A DNA stretch of 64,000 nt from Gammaproteobacteria bacterium (GTDB lineage: Bacteria > Pseudomonadota > Gammaproteobacteria > Competibacterales > Competibacteraceae). Positions 28,072 to 37,637 of the stretch are shown piece after piece. The position numbers and the translations under genes are program-made. Below the pieces are notes generated by a model, which was given only the letters and a program-made list of their open reading frames with translations, searched no databases and had not been told where the DNA came from. Where the stretch lies: NCBI GenBank assembly GCA_024235095.1, contig JACKNC010000001.1, positions 2,269,501-2,333,500 of the forward strand. The letters are read 5' to 3'. The stretch's first letter is position 1. Every line of letters begins with the position of its first letter.

Positions 28072-28923
28072 ATGAATACTAAATTTACAAAGCTCGCCGG
28101 AGTGCTGGTCTTAAGCGGTATGAGTTTGGCTTGGAGTCAAGGTGCTTTGGCGGTGCCTTCTACGACACCAGCTCCTCCGTGCGCGGTGAATGACGTCAAG
28201 TTTGGTGTGTATGACGATTCTACTCCAGCAGTCGAAAATCCAGCAGATGCCTGCTATGGGCCTACCTCAGGAAACGATCCTTGGAATGACCCATTCGGTC
28301 TTTATGGTTTTAGCGGCGATCCTTGGTCATTCAGCCTTGCAAAGTGGGATTTCGGTACTGGCTATACAGCGGGTTCTGCAATTACTATAAAAGCTGATAC
28401 TAATAACGATACCGTCCTAGAGGATATTGGAAATATCGCTTTTACCCTGTCAGACGGAGTCCAAGACCTCGTAAATGGATACAATACTTTTAAACTAAAT
28501 TGGACATATACGCTGTTTGATCCGAAGACTATAAATATTGGCTATATTCCCGTTACTATGGATCTGAATATCGTTACAAGCCAAGGTAGCGGTTATGCAC
28601 AATACCTCTTTAGTGACGAAACACTTTCGGCGCAGCTAAACAGTGATCCGATTCTTGGTTATGGCACCGGGTCATTTGAAATTAATTATAAATGTACAGG
28701 TAACACTGGTCCACAGGCTGATTGCCAAAGTCAAAGCGATACTAATGCATTCTCTCATCTATCCATCTATGGGCGGAACGTAACAGCGAACACGCCCCCC
28801 AACCCAGACTCAGACCCAGACCCAGACCCAGACCCTATTCCCGAACCGGCTAGTCTAGGCTTGCTTGGTCTAGGACTCTTGGCTATGAACGCGATTCGTC
28901 GTCGGAAGGTAGTTCGGGGCTGA
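28072..28923 (+). CDS. PEP-CTERM secreted protein
   Basis: This 283-residue protein has an N-terminal signal peptide (LAGVLVLSGMSLAWSQGALA) and a C-terminal sorting signal: PEP motif in PIPEPASLG, a hydrophobic segment (LLGLGLLAMNA) and a basic end (IRRRKVVRG). Such proteins are processed by an exosortase and often associate with exopolysaccharide. The middle has a beta-rich, Asn/Asp-rich composition, and a six-unit Asp-Pro run precedes the signal. The exosortase is not in this window. Base composition is lower in GC than its neighbours. Confidence 0.9.
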   Translation: MNTKFTKLAGVLVLSGMSLAWSQGALAVPSTTPAPPCAVNDVKFGVYDDSTPAVENPADACYGPTSGNDPWNDPFGLYGFSGDPWSFSLAKWDFGTGYTAGSAITIKADTNNDTVLEDIGNIAFTLSDGVQDLVNGYNTFKLNWTYTLFDPKTINIGYIPVTMDLNIVTSQGSGYAQYLFSDETLSAQLNSDPILGYGTGSFEINYKCTGNTGPQADCQSQSDTNAFSHLSIYGRNVTANTPPNPDSDPDPDPDPIPEPASLGLLGLGLLAMNAIRRRKVVRG

Positions 28924-28956
28924 GTCATTAATTTCTTGTCATGCTTTGTGAAATGA

Positions 28957-28977
28957 TGGCGCCTGATGGCGCCGTTT
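28957..28977 (+). terminator. Rho-independent terminator of the PEP-CTERM gene
   Basis: A GGCGCC-TGAT-GGCGCC hairpin is followed by GTTTT, 35 bp after the stop codon. Confidence 0.75.
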
Positions 28978-29106
28978 TCATGTAAGACCCTTCTATCCAA
29001 ATGCTGGCTTAAGCTGGCTCAATTCCTGCCTCATTATTTTCGATACTCTAAGAAGAAACATTGTCAACTCAAAATTGCAGAATAGAGTCTCTTGCGGAGA
29101 AAATTG

Positions 29107-31314
29107 ATGAGCACTAATAGATTATTGAAACCTTCTCTGGGCGTGGGCCTGGGGACACTCTTTTTACTAGCCAGCGGACCAGCTCTTGCGCAGGCTGGCG
29201 CCGGGCAAACCTCTGATCTTTTGTTTCGGTTATACAACCTGCCGGACTGGCTGCTGGTTGCCTTGGTCGTGGTTCTGTGCATGGGTCTGTCCTGGCTAGG
29301 ACTTGCCCTTTATCGCTGGTTTCAACGCGGCGCGGCGGCCCAGCACAATCCCCGCGCCGGTTACTACGCCATCGCTGGCGGCGCGATAGCCGGCATCGTC
29401 GTCGCCCTGATAGCGGCTGGACCCTGGCAGAACTATATGTACGACCAGATTACCCGCCTGCCGCCCACCGCCGCCGGACCTTCGGCGAAGGCCCCCCAGG
29501 ATCTTCTGGAAGAACCAGACGCCGTGGATGCCGGCAAGATTCCCGACAAACCACTCAAGGTGCGCAATGGTCGTGCCCGCCATGCGAAAGTCAGGATGAG
29601 CGCTCTTGATGCAGAAACGCTCAACCTCAATCTGTTCGACGACACCCACCTGACCGCTGTTCGCGATCGCGTTGTCGAGAACTTTCAAGGTAGCTCGGTC
29701 TTGGCAGCAAACCTATTCCCCTTAGCTTTCAAACGGACCGTTGTCGAGAACTTGCGAGGCGGTTTGGCCTGGGTGGGCCATATCGATGGCGAGAAAAACA
29801 GCGAAGTCGTGCTAGCGGCCAAAGGCAATGTCCTCATGGGCACAGTCAGAACACAAGATCGCTTCTTCGAAATCGTTTACGTAAACGGCAACACCCACGC
29901 CGTGCGCGAACTCGATCCGAACAAAATACCCGCGCAGTTCGAACCGCAAGAAGCGTTAATCCCTGCCGAAGAAGGCGATAAATCTGCTTCCACCGACTCG
30001 GTTACTACCAGCGGCGATATCACGACCAGCACCGGCCAGGTGATCGATATTGCAGTCGTGTACTCGCCCCAAGCGCGCAATAATGCCGGAGGCGCCACGG
30101 GCATCGAAACCAAGATCATGAATGCAGTGACCCGGGCCAATCAGGCTTATCTGAACAGCCAGATCGACATGCAGTTGAACCTGGTCTATATGGGCGAGGT
30201 CGCCTATACCGAAACCGGCAATATGTCAGATGCCTTGTCCCGTCTGAGAAGCACGACCGATGGCTATATCGACGATGTCCATAGCTTGCGTGACCAATAT
30301 GCCGCCGATCAGGTGGTGCTGATTAGCGCCGATAGCAACTACTGTGGCATCGCTTACACCATGAACTCGTCCTGGATTTCCACGGCCTTTGCACCCTATG
30401 CCTTTGCCGTACTACATGACGATTCCGTTTATAACTGCTTGGGCAGCTACGACAGTTTTGCCCATGAACTCGGACATAATCAAGGCAATGCACATGATCC
30501 TGACAGTTCCAGTTCACCAGGCGCTTACCCCGACTCCTACGGCTACCGCATCTGCGGCCTATTTCGCGACATCATGTCCTATAATTGCAGCGGCGAACCA
30601 CGCATCCCCTACTTCTCTAATCCGGATGTTCTCTACAATGGCCAGCCCATCGGCGTTCCAGGCTTTAACGACACCGCCCGCTCGATGACCGAAACGTCGC
30701 CGATCGCCGCCAGTTTCCGGACTCCGGCGAACATGCCAACGGTGCCGGCGACGCCGAGCAACCTGGCGGCAAGTACGGCGACGGCAGACTCGATCCAGGT
30801 GACCTGGAACGATGCCGCTACCGACGAAACTGGCTACAAACTACAACGGTCGATGAATGGCGGAACATGGACCGAAATTGCCGCTCTGGGTCAGAATGTG
30901 ACCAGTTTTACTAACACTGGTCTTAGCGAAGGACAATATGCCTACCGGGCCTACGCCTACAACAGCGTCGGCAATTCCGGCTACTCCAACATGGACTCCG
31001 CGACCATCCAGGCGCAGGAACCCATCGCTCCGCCGCCAGCAGACACCACCGCCCCGGTAGTCACGATCGCCGACCCCAAAAATGGCGATCAAGTCAGCAA
31101 GAACGTCGCGATCAGCGTCATCGCTACGGATGAAGGTGGGATCAGCATGCTAAGGCTCTACATCGACAATGAACTGGTCAGTGCGACTAATAGCAGCTCC
31201 ACGACCTATCGTTGGAACACCAACAAGATGTCGGGCAGCCATACCCTCCGCGCCGAAGCCGTCGATACCTCCAACAACGCCAGCAGCACGTCGATCACGG
31301 TGTCGATCAAGTAA
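29107..31314 (+). CDS. Secreted reprolysin-like zinc metalloprotease with FnIII and Ig-like domains
   Basis: This protein of about 735 residues starts at ATG 29107 with GGAGAAA upstream (the frame opens at TTG 29092). Hydrophobic segments lie at about 8-28, 45-65 and 85-108, the first a signal peptide or anchor. The catalytic motif HELGHNQGNAHD is the HExxHxxGxxH of metzincins, with a downstream Met-turn candidate (RDIMSYNCSG). A fibronectin type III domain (about 540-635) and an Ig-like domain (DTTAPVVTIADPKNGDQV onward) follow. It lies directly upstream of lapD-lapG. Targets are unknown. Confidence 0.88.
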   Translation: MSTNRLLKPSLGVGLGTLFLLASGPALAQAGAGQTSDLLFRLYNLPDWLLVALVVVLCMGLSWLGLALYRWFQRGAAAQHNPRAGYYAIAGGAIAGIVVALIAAGPWQNYMYDQITRLPPTAAGPSAKAPQDLLEEPDAVDAGKIPDKPLKVRNGRARHAKVRMSALDAETLNLNLFDDTHLTAVRDRVVENFQGSSVLAANLFPLAFKRTVVENLRGGLAWVGHIDGEKNSEVVLAAKGNVLMGTVRTQDRFFEIVYVNGNTHAVRELDPNKIPAQFEPQEALIPAEEGDKSASTDSVTTSGDITTSTGQVIDIAVVYSPQARNNAGGATGIETKIMNAVTRANQAYLNSQIDMQLNLVYMGEVAYTETGNMSDALSRLRSTTDGYIDDVHSLRDQYAADQVVLISADSNYCGIAYTMNSSWISTAFAPYAFAVLHDDSVYNCLGSYDSFAHELGHNQGNAHDPDSSSSPGAYPDSYGYRICGLFRDIMSYNCSGEPRIPYFSNPDVLYNGQPIGVPGFNDTARSMTETSPIAASFRTPANMPTVPATPSNLAASTATADSIQVTWNDAATDETGYKLQRSMNGGTWTEIAALGQNVTSFTNTGLSEGQYAYRAYAYNSVGNSGYSNMDSATIQAQEPIAPPPADTTAPVVTIADPKNGDQVSKNVAISVIATDEGGISMLRLYIDNELVSATNSSSTTYRWNTNKMSGSHTLRAEAVDTSNNASSTSITVSIK

Positions 31315-31373
31315 ATCTGGCGTAATCGTTCAGTTCTCCTCACACCAACCCTTCCTCCAAGGGGCTCCTCTCT

Positions 31374-31405
31374 CCTCTCCTACCGGGAGAGGGGATTTTT
31401 GTTTT
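31374..31405 (+). terminator. Terminator after the metalloprotease gene
   Basis: CCTCTCC and GGAGAGG pair around a short loop and are followed by a T-rich run (GGATTTTTGTTTT), 60 bp after the stop. It separates the protease from lapD. Confidence 0.75.
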
Positions 31406-31424
31406 CCGCACAGGACCGCATGGC

Positions 31425-33338
31425 ATGTCATTATCCAGGCAACTACTGCTCTTGATCTCGGTGCTGTTCCTGCTGATCTTCAGCGGCAATTTCATCGCCA
31501 GCGTCAATAAAATTCGCGACTATCTGCAAACTGAAGCCAAGGTCCACGCCCAGAATACCGCTACTTCCCTCGGCCTGTCCCTCAGTCCGCACATCGCCGA
31601 CCCCCACGACCCAATCCTGGAAACCATGATCAAAGCTATCTATGACATGGGCTATTACCAGGAAATCAAACTCACCGATATCGACGGCAACGCCTTGGTC
31701 TTACTGAACGACAGCAAAATTTTCGAGCAGGTGCCCAGAATATTTATCGAACTGCTGCCCATTGAAACCGCGACGGCCATGAGCGAAATCAACTCGGGCT
31801 GGAATATCGCCGGCATCGTTTACGTCACCAGCAATCCCGGCTATGCCTACCTCAAGCTTTATCAACAAATCAAAAACAGTTTCTACTACTCCTTCGCCGC
31901 CTTCCTCCTGTCTGTAGCGCTCCTGTTTCTGGTGCTGCGCTTCACCCTGCAACCGCTCAAAAAAATCGACCAGCTCGCCAAAACCATCGCCTCGGGAAGA
32001 TTTGCCCGAATTGAAAAACTGCCCTGGACCCACGAAGTACGCAACGTCGCCCGCTCCATGAACTTCATGGCCGACAAAATCCAGGGCGTCATCGACAACC
32101 TGCATCAGAAACTGGAAACGCTCAGCCACAACTTGCTGCTCGACGAACTGACCGGCCTGCACAAAAAAGGCAGCCTGGAAACTGACATGGAGCAACTCCT
32201 CGCCACCCAGGAAGACGGCTACCTCTTCTACCTAAAAATTAACGAGTTCGCCGAACTGGCCAGAAACCGGGGCAATGCCGCGACCGACCGCCTCCTGCAA
32301 GCGTTCTCGGCCACTCTCAAGGAATGCGCCAGGGCACAACACCCCACAGCCCGCGCCTACCGCTTCTACGGCTCAGAGTTCGCCCTCCTGATGCCCGGCC
32401 TGCGCGCACCCGACGTAGAACCGGCCGCCCACGCGCTCCAGCACCAGATTAACGAACTCGGCGCGCAATATCGGCACACCGACATCGTCCACATCGGCAT
32501 CGCGCCGCTCAACCCCCAGGGCAGCCCCACTGGCATCCTGGCCGCCGCCAACGACGCCTACGAACAGGCCACACTCATCGGCGCTAACAGCTACTTCATC
32601 CGCCCTAGCAATGAACAGGGCAAAAGCGACGAGGAATGGCGCGATCTGGTGTTCGACATCATCGACCGCCAGCGCTACCAAGTGTCCTATGTCGGTCCGG
32701 TCGAAGACTTACACAGCGGCGGCATTATCATGGAAGAAGCTTTTACCCAAGCCCGCGACGAGGCCGATCAACCCATCCCCATCGGCGTTTTCGTCGCCAT
32801 CGCCGAAAAATTCAACAAAATCGTCGAACTCGACCAAGGCGTAACCCGCAAGGTCACTGAACATATTATCGAAGGCTCGCTAATCCACGGCATCATCGTC
32901 AACCTGTCTATGACGACCCTGAAAAACGCCGACTTCCGTTTCTGGCTCATCGATTTCCTGCGCCAGAACGCCCTACTGGCCAACCAGTTGGTCTTTAGCG
33001 TCACTGCCTACGCCGCGGCCAAGGACATCGAACTGTTCAAAAACTTCACCGACTTTGTTCGCCAACATGGGGCGCGCATTATGCTCAAACGCTACGACGC
33101 GCAATTCATTTCCGTGGAAGCCCTCAAGTCCCTGAAACCCGACTACATCCGTCTGACTCGCGAGCTGACGGTCGGCATCAGCACGGAAAACGGCAAAAAA
33201 GCCCTGGTCGAGGCCATCAAGGAAGTCGGCGAATTACTCGATATTTTCGTTATCGCCGAAGACGTTCAGACCAAAAGCGACTTCGATGTGGTGAAAGAAA
33301 TTGGTCTCCCTGGAGCGATTATTAATCTTCGTAAATAA
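31425..33338 (+). CDS. lapD: LapD-like c-di-GMP receptor (degenerate GGDEF-EAL)
   Basis: This 637-residue inner-membrane protein starts at ATG 31425. TM1 is at about 7-27, a periplasmic LapD/MoxY-type domain at 28-150, TM2 at about 152-172, HAMP at about 173-225, then GGDEF and EAL domains. The GGDEF signature is degenerate (YGSEFALLMPG), and in the EAL domain the expected Glu-Ala-Leu is replaced by MEEAF, so it should bind rather than make or break c-di-GMP. LapD sequesters the periplasmic protease LapG when c-di-GMP is high. lapG follows after 59 bp. Confidence 0.92.
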   Translation: MSLSRQLLLLISVLFLLIFSGNFIASVNKIRDYLQTEAKVHAQNTATSLGLSLSPHIADPHDPILETMIKAIYDMGYYQEIKLTDIDGNALVLLNDSKIFEQVPRIFIELLPIETATAMSEINSGWNIAGIVYVTSNPGYAYLKLYQQIKNSFYYSFAAFLLSVALLFLVLRFTLQPLKKIDQLAKTIASGRFARIEKLPWTHEVRNVARSMNFMADKIQGVIDNLHQKLETLSHNLLLDELTGLHKKGSLETDMEQLLATQEDGYLFYLKINEFAELARNRGNAATDRLLQAFSATLKECARAQHPTARAYRFYGSEFALLMPGLRAPDVEPAAHALQHQINELGAQYRHTDIVHIGIAPLNPQGSPTGILAAANDAYEQATLIGANSYFIRPSNEQGKSDEEWRDLVFDIIDRQRYQVSYVGPVEDLHSGGIIMEEAFTQARDEADQPIPIGVFVAIAEKFNKIVELDQGVTRKVTEHIIEGSLIHGIIVNLSMTTLKNADFRFWLIDFLRQNALLANQLVFSVTAYAAAKDIELFKNFTDFVRQHGARIMLKRYDAQFISVEALKSLKPDYIRLTRELTVGISTENGKKALVEAIKEVGELLDIFVIAEDVQTKSDFDVVKEIGLPGAIINLRK

Positions 33339-33397
33339 CTCTGTTTTCTCTTGAAACTTAAAAATTAAAACTCATAAAAATCAGAAAGATTAACGCA

Positions 33398-34063
33398 TTG
33401 CTAATACTGCCAAAGCAATTATGGGTAGCCCTGCTGTCCTGTTCCATGTTTACCCTGGCTTCGGCGGCGCTGGAAATCGGGCCGGAACTGTTTGCGCGCA
33501 TTGAAAAAAAATACGGCGCACCCGCCGGCGAGCGAATCAGGAGCTGGCAACAGCTCATTACAGCGTCGAAGAATCTGCCGGAAGAAGAGAAACTCAAAGT
33601 CGTCAATGATTTCTTTAATCAGCTGGAATTCGTTGATGACCTGAAAAAATGGGGCGCCGAGGACTATTGGGCCACGCCACTGGAATTCATAGCTGTGAAT
33701 GGCGGCGATTGCGAGGATTTTTCCATCGCCAAATATTTCACTCTGCTGGAAATAGGCGTTCCGGAAGAAAAACTGCGCATCACTTATGTCAAGGCATTGC
33801 AATATAATCAAGCACACATGGTGCTCACATATTTTTCTTCGCCGCAGACCACGCCCTCGGTGCTGGATAATCTGAATCCGCACATCCTGCCGGCCACCCA
33901 GCGCAAGGATTTATTGCCTGTTTACAGCTTCAATGGCGCTGGCCTGTGGCTCGCTAAATCCATTGGTAGCGGCAAGTCGATAGGGAGTCCGGAGCGCCTG
34001 AATCTTTGGCAGGATCTTAAAGCGCGAATGCAATCAAAAACAGGTGATATCCATATCAAATAG
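33398..34063 (+). CDS. lapG: LapG-like periplasmic cysteine protease
   Basis: This protein has about 221 residues with a signal peptide (LWVALLSCSMFTLASA). The transglutaminase-like (BTLCP) catalytic triad is visible: Cys in GGDCEDFSIAKY, His in NQAHMVLTY and Asp in VLDNLNPHI. The start is probably TTG 33398; the next in-frame ATG would cut the signal peptide. LapG cleaves the N-terminus of LapA-type adhesins to release biofilm cells, held back by LapD. No adhesin gene is in the window. Confidence 0.93.
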   Translation: MLILPKQLWVALLSCSMFTLASAALEIGPELFARIEKKYGAPAGERIRSWQQLITASKNLPEEEKLKVVNDFFNQLEFVDDLKKWGAEDYWATPLEFIAVNGGDCEDFSIAKYFTLLEIGVPEEKLRITYVKALQYNQAHMVLTYFSSPQTTPSVLDNLNPHILPATQRKDLLPVYSFNGAGLWLAKSIGSGKSIGSPERLNLWQDLKARMQSKTGDIHIK

Positions 34064-34118
34064 CGTGCTAGCGCAACGCAAGGTATGCCGCTTCGATCTC
34101 GTGGGCGAGTTATGCAGA

Positions 34119-35939
34119 TCAACGCTCCACGATAAAGTTCGTAACCGGCGTTGCCTTGCGGGGTTGGGCTATACCCTTGAAGACTTTCTCCTGGTTATTG
34201 CGAATCAATCGGACTTGAAAGGGTGTTGGCCGAGGTTGCTGTTCATCCTTGCGCGGCGCGTAACGGACAATAATCCGATACACGCCTGGCGTTGCCCGGC
34301 CCGCTGGCCAGAACGCATTTTCCACTGGACGATTGCTCAAACTGTCACGGGCGGTGTTGGCATCCACATCCAAGGCGCCGCCACATTCCCGAGGATTCTG
34401 GTAGTCCATCATTTCACCCGACGGACACAACACGACCAGATCCAGATCGGCATTACCGTTCCACAGCAGCGTCGCGGTAATTTCGCCAGTCGCCGCGCCA
34501 GTGGCGGACAGACGGTTAGTAAACTCCTGACGCTCCTCGGGCGTGGGGTCGGACTGCGCCAATTCGACGGACGGTTGGGGCATTGGGACACTTAAAGGAG
34601 TTCCAGTGACTCCTACGGCGCTTACGGCAGGCCGAGAACCTTGCAACTCTTCTTCCAGGGTCCGCACTGGGGATGCTACCGGCGCTGGAGGCAGCGATGC
34701 GGCGCTCGCAGGCGCTCGGCTCCCGTCTAACGGACGATTGGCGTTGTTTGGCAGAAGCGTAGCCACGCCAGACCGAGCTTCAGGATTGGACGGAACAGGC
34801 GTAGTCACAGGTTCCTGATCTGACACGCTGTTTGGTTTCAGGGCAGTTACAACTTCTTTCATTGAAACGGGTGGCTTGACGTCAGTTTCTGAAAGGGAGG
34901 TCTCGGGCGCGGTTTGCGCTTCGTCCCGAGAAGTTGATTCCGCAGCGATAACACGGTCATTGCCCAGTGCTGCAACCGTGGGCAACCGAGAAGTTGATTC
35001 CGCAGCGATAACACGGTCATTGCCCAGTGCTGCAACCGTGGGCAACGTGGAGGCGCGCAACATCTGTTCTGTTTGCCCGGCCTGCTTCATCGCAGCATCA
35101 GGGGGGACGTCCGGCACTGCTTGCGCCGATTCGTCGATCAGCGGCGGCGTGGGAGTTTGGTTCGAAACCCAGAGAAAAATTCCCAGGGCAAGCAATATGG
35201 CCAGCACGGCCAGGCCCCAGAAATATCGAGAATGAGTTGCGATATAACGCGGCTCATCCGATTGTGGCGCGGCTGGAGAGGGATTCGATTTGAGGAGTGA
35301 AGGCGGTGGCTCGTCATCGGGCTCTAGCATCGGTTCTTCAGACGGCTTTCGGGGTTCGGAAATCGGCGGCGGTGCGGCGCTGGACGCCAGTTCAGGTATC
35401 GCAATGTCCGGCATGGCTACAGCCTGGAAGGTTTCAGCGGGTAGCGGCGGCCTAGGCGAACGGCGGCCCGTTCCGCCCATTTCCCAAGGGCGGTCGGTGG
35501 TAAAACCCCAGTGCGCCAACATCGGACGATCCCCAAGTAAAAAGATGTCGGTTTCCGTTGGCGATGATCCAAGGGCAGCCTTAAGCATCGCCCCCAGTTG
35601 CATTCGCTGAGGATCGCCGGAAGTTGTGTAACGCTCCGCCAGTTCCTGCCCGCGTTGCAGTTGCGCCTGGACCTGAGCCAGAATCGGCGGGCGCTGCTCT
35701 TCGGGCAAATCGCTTAACACGATGGGCTTACACTCAGGATCACCCTCGGTATACCAGTCAATCCGATCATGAGCGCGATCCACTACCGGTTCCGCTAAAA
35801 AATGCGCGGCGTCAGGTCCCAGTTCGTTAGCCAGCACTGCCTGGATTTGTGGGTAAAGCGTATGCAGCGGTTGGCCGAAACCACCCATTTCCCGTACTCG
35901 GTCAAACGAACCACTGCTGAGAAGAATTTGCTCGATCAT
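34119..35939 (-). CDS. SrfA-like/DUF2135 membrane-anchored protein
   Basis: This 606-residue protein has an N-terminal domain (about 1-155) resembling SrfA-type proteins (AHDRIDWYTEG, HWGFTTDRPWE), a Pro-rich linker, one TM segment (about 237-257, YFWGLAVLAILLALGIFLW), a low-complexity periplasmic region and a C-terminal DUF2135/YfaP-like domain (ATLLWNGNADLDLVV, CGGALDVDANTARDS, GVYRIIVRYAP). A 60-bp segment is duplicated exactly in tandem (about 34930-35046), repeating 20 residues around VAALGNDRVIAAES. Assignment of the N-terminal domain is tentative. It is the last gene of the minus-strand cluster. Confidence 0.8.
   Translation of the reverse strand: MIEQILLSSGSFDRVREMGGFGQPLHTLYPQIQAVLANELGPDAAHFLAEPVVDRAHDRIDWYTEGDPECKPIVLSDLPEEQRPPILAQVQAQLQRGQELAERYTTSGDPQRMQLGAMLKAALGSSPTETDIFLLGDRPMLAHWGFTTDRPWEMGGTGRRSPRPPLPAETFQAVAMPDIAIPELASSAAPPPISEPRKPSEEPMLEPDDEPPPSLLKSNPSPAAPQSDEPRYIATHSRYFWGLAVLAILLALGIFLWVSNQTPTPPLIDESAQAVPDVPPDAAMKQAGQTEQMLRASTLPTVAALGNDRVIAAESTSRLPTVAALGNDRVIAAESTSRDEAQTAPETSLSETDVKPPVSMKEVVTALKPNSVSDQEPVTTPVPSNPEARSGVATLLPNNANRPLDGSRAPASAASLPPAPVASPVRTLEEELQGSRPAVSAVGVTGTPLSVPMPQPSVELAQSDPTPEERQEFTNRLSATGAATGEITATLLWNGNADLDLVVLCPSGEMMDYQNPRECGGALDVDANTARDSLSNRPVENAFWPAGRATPGVYRIIVRYAPRKDEQQPRPTPFQVRLIRNNQEKVFKGIAQPRKATPVTNFIVER
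34930..35046 (-). repeat. Exact 60-bp tandem duplication inside the SrfA-like gene
   Basis: Two identical 60-bp units, each containing GATTCCGCAGCGATAACACG, stand head to tail and keep the frame. Exact identity indicates a recent duplication or a slippage-prone site. Confidence 0.95.
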
Positions 35940-35988
35940 GGGTTGCCGCGCCTCGCGGACTTTGAGAAATTGATATCCGTGGCGCCAT

Positions 35989-36474
35989 CTATGGCGCAGA
36001 AGCTTTCTCCATCATTGCCGGAGAAGGTTCGGCGACGGACTCCGGTTCATCCAGCGTAATCGAGAATCCGCCGCCGCCCAAGGTTAGATCGAGACCATAT
36101 TGCAGATTCTGTAAGTAGAGCATGACGCCCTTGCCGTTGCGCAACAGGGCGCTGCCTCCACCATGAACCAGGGTCAGTCCCCCCTCGACTACGGCATAGT
36201 TTCCAGAAAAATCAGTAATCTCCTGCAATCCATAAACCTGGCCGAGAGCGTTGACCCGGCTAACCCCTAAAGTGGCGACCTTCAGGCCGGAAACCGAGAA
36301 GGGGTATTGCCGTTCCTGGAAAAGCAAGGTTCCTTTGCCCTGGCTGTAACCCAATAAGAGGCCGAACGAGGTGCTGGAAAATTCCAGGCGCGCATCCGGC
36401 GGTTTATCCTGGGCCAGCGTCATATTCGTTCCAATCATGAGCATCAGCGTCAAAACCATCGCAGTGAATCGCAT
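35989..36474 (-). CDS. Small exported protein, SYLF/EipA-like
   Basis: This protein has 161 residues from ATG 36474 (GAGGGAG upstream) with a signal peptide (MVLTLMLMIGTNMTLA, cleaved near AQD). The mature part is rich in Gly and short hydrophobic strands (FGLLLGYSQGKGTLLF, FSGNYAVVEGGLTLVHGG), like lipid-binding SYLF or EipA (DUF1134) proteins. I am not certain of the family. It sits between the SrfA-like gene and the TAXI gene, with the same orientation. Confidence 0.72.
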   Translation of the reverse strand: MRFTAMVLTLMLMIGTNMTLAQDKPPDARLEFSSTSFGLLLGYSQGKGTLLFQERQYPFSVSGLKVATLGVSRVNALGQVYGLQEITDFSGNYAVVEGGLTLVHGGGSALLRNGKGVMLYLQNLQYGLDLTLGGGGFSITLDEPESVAEPSPAMMEKASAP

Positions 36475-36506
36475 CAATTTTCTCCCTCAAGTCATAAAAA
36501 CAGGGT

Positions 36507-37562
36507 TCAGGCTGCCGGAGTCATTCGGTACGGCCATTCTTGCCGATTCAGCAATATTTTTTCCAATTCGCGAGTGAGATCAATCTTCGAGTCGCCGCTT
36601 TTGGCCGAATCCCGCGAACAGGAGTCCAGCGACCAGATCCCAACTTTCTCATTGAGATTGACTTCCTTCCACTTAGGATGACCAGTTTGCTGCAGCGCGT
36701 CGAGATTGGCGCGGATCGCTTGGCCCAGCTTCGCCAATTGTTGGCAGCGTTGCGCGAAGTAGGCGCTGTGCTTGCCGGAAAAGTCAAAGCTCATCAGCAC
36801 CGCTTTCACCGCAATCGTTGGCGTTTCACGATCCAACCATTCGTAATCCGACGGCCCAATCCGGGTGGCCACATATTCACGCAACATTTTGGGATCATCA
36901 AGCGGTACGAAATGGACATTCGCCAGCATCGCTGCAAATTCCGGTTTATTAATCAGATTACCTACTTTGGTGAACAGACTGACCGGCTTGCCGGCTACGT
37001 AAAACATCGCATCCGCCTCGCCCTTGAGAACGGCGGTCACCCCCGACAACGGCGCAATTTGCAGCAATTCCGCCGGCTTGACTCCGGTCAACTGTAAAAG
37101 GTTGATGGCGGTCAACCAGTTCCCACTACCTTCCTCACCGACGACGACTCGCTTACCCTGGAGATCGCCAAAAGATTGAATGGACTTGTTGGCAAACAAG
37201 TGGATTTCTTCATTGTAAAAAGGAAAAATCAAACGCAACCGCCCGGCGAGTTGGCGCATTTCCGGATTTTCGGAGCGACTCAGGAAACCCAGCACATCGG
37301 ATTGCACAATCCCCAGCGCGGCATTTTCCTTGCTGTTCATGCGCCGGATATTGTCGATGGAACCCTTGGAGTCCTTCACCAGAATATCCAGACCCACTGT
37401 TTTCGCAACTCCGGCAATATCATTGCCAAATTGAATGTAGGTGCCGGTCTTGGAACCCGTGACCATGCCGACCGGTTGCGTGTTGACGTCAGCAGCCATG
37501 GCCAGCGTTCCAACGATCAGATTGAGCAGTAACAGCAGACGGCCAATGAGCAAACGATTCAT
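36507..37562 (-). CDS. TAXI-family TRAP transporter solute-binding protein
   Basis: This 351-residue protein starts at ATG 37562 with AGGAG upstream. A signal peptide (LLLLLNLIVGTLAMA) precedes a periplasmic binding protein of the TAXI type: VTGSKTGTYIQFGNDIAG, LGIVQSDVLGF, LQGKRVVVGEEGSGNW, ADAMFYVAGKP. TRAP permease genes are absent nearby, so it may be an orphan receptor or serve the neighbouring membrane proteins instead of transport. The ligand is unknown. Confidence 0.9.
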   Translation of the reverse strand: MNRLLIGRLLLLLNLIVGTLAMAADVNTQPVGMVTGSKTGTYIQFGNDIAGVAKTVGLDILVKDSKGSIDNIRRMNSKENAALGIVQSDVLGFLSRSENPEMRQLAGRLRLIFPFYNEEIHLFANKSIQSFGDLQGKRVVVGEEGSGNWLTAINLLQLTGVKPAELLQIAPLSGVTAVLKGEADAMFYVAGKPVSLFTKVGNLINKPEFAAMLANVHFVPLDDPKMLREYVATRIGPSDYEWLDRETPTIAVKAVLMSFDFSGKHSAYFAQRCQQLAKLGQAIRANLDALQQTGHPKWKEVNLNEKVGIWSLDSCSRDSAKSGDSKIDLTRELEKILLNRQEWPYRMTPAA

Positions 37563-37637
37563 AAAGATAAGGACTCCTGGAACGGGGAACAGCGAGTAGT
37601 GGGCAGTAATTTCCTGAAGCCTGATTTTCTCACACTC

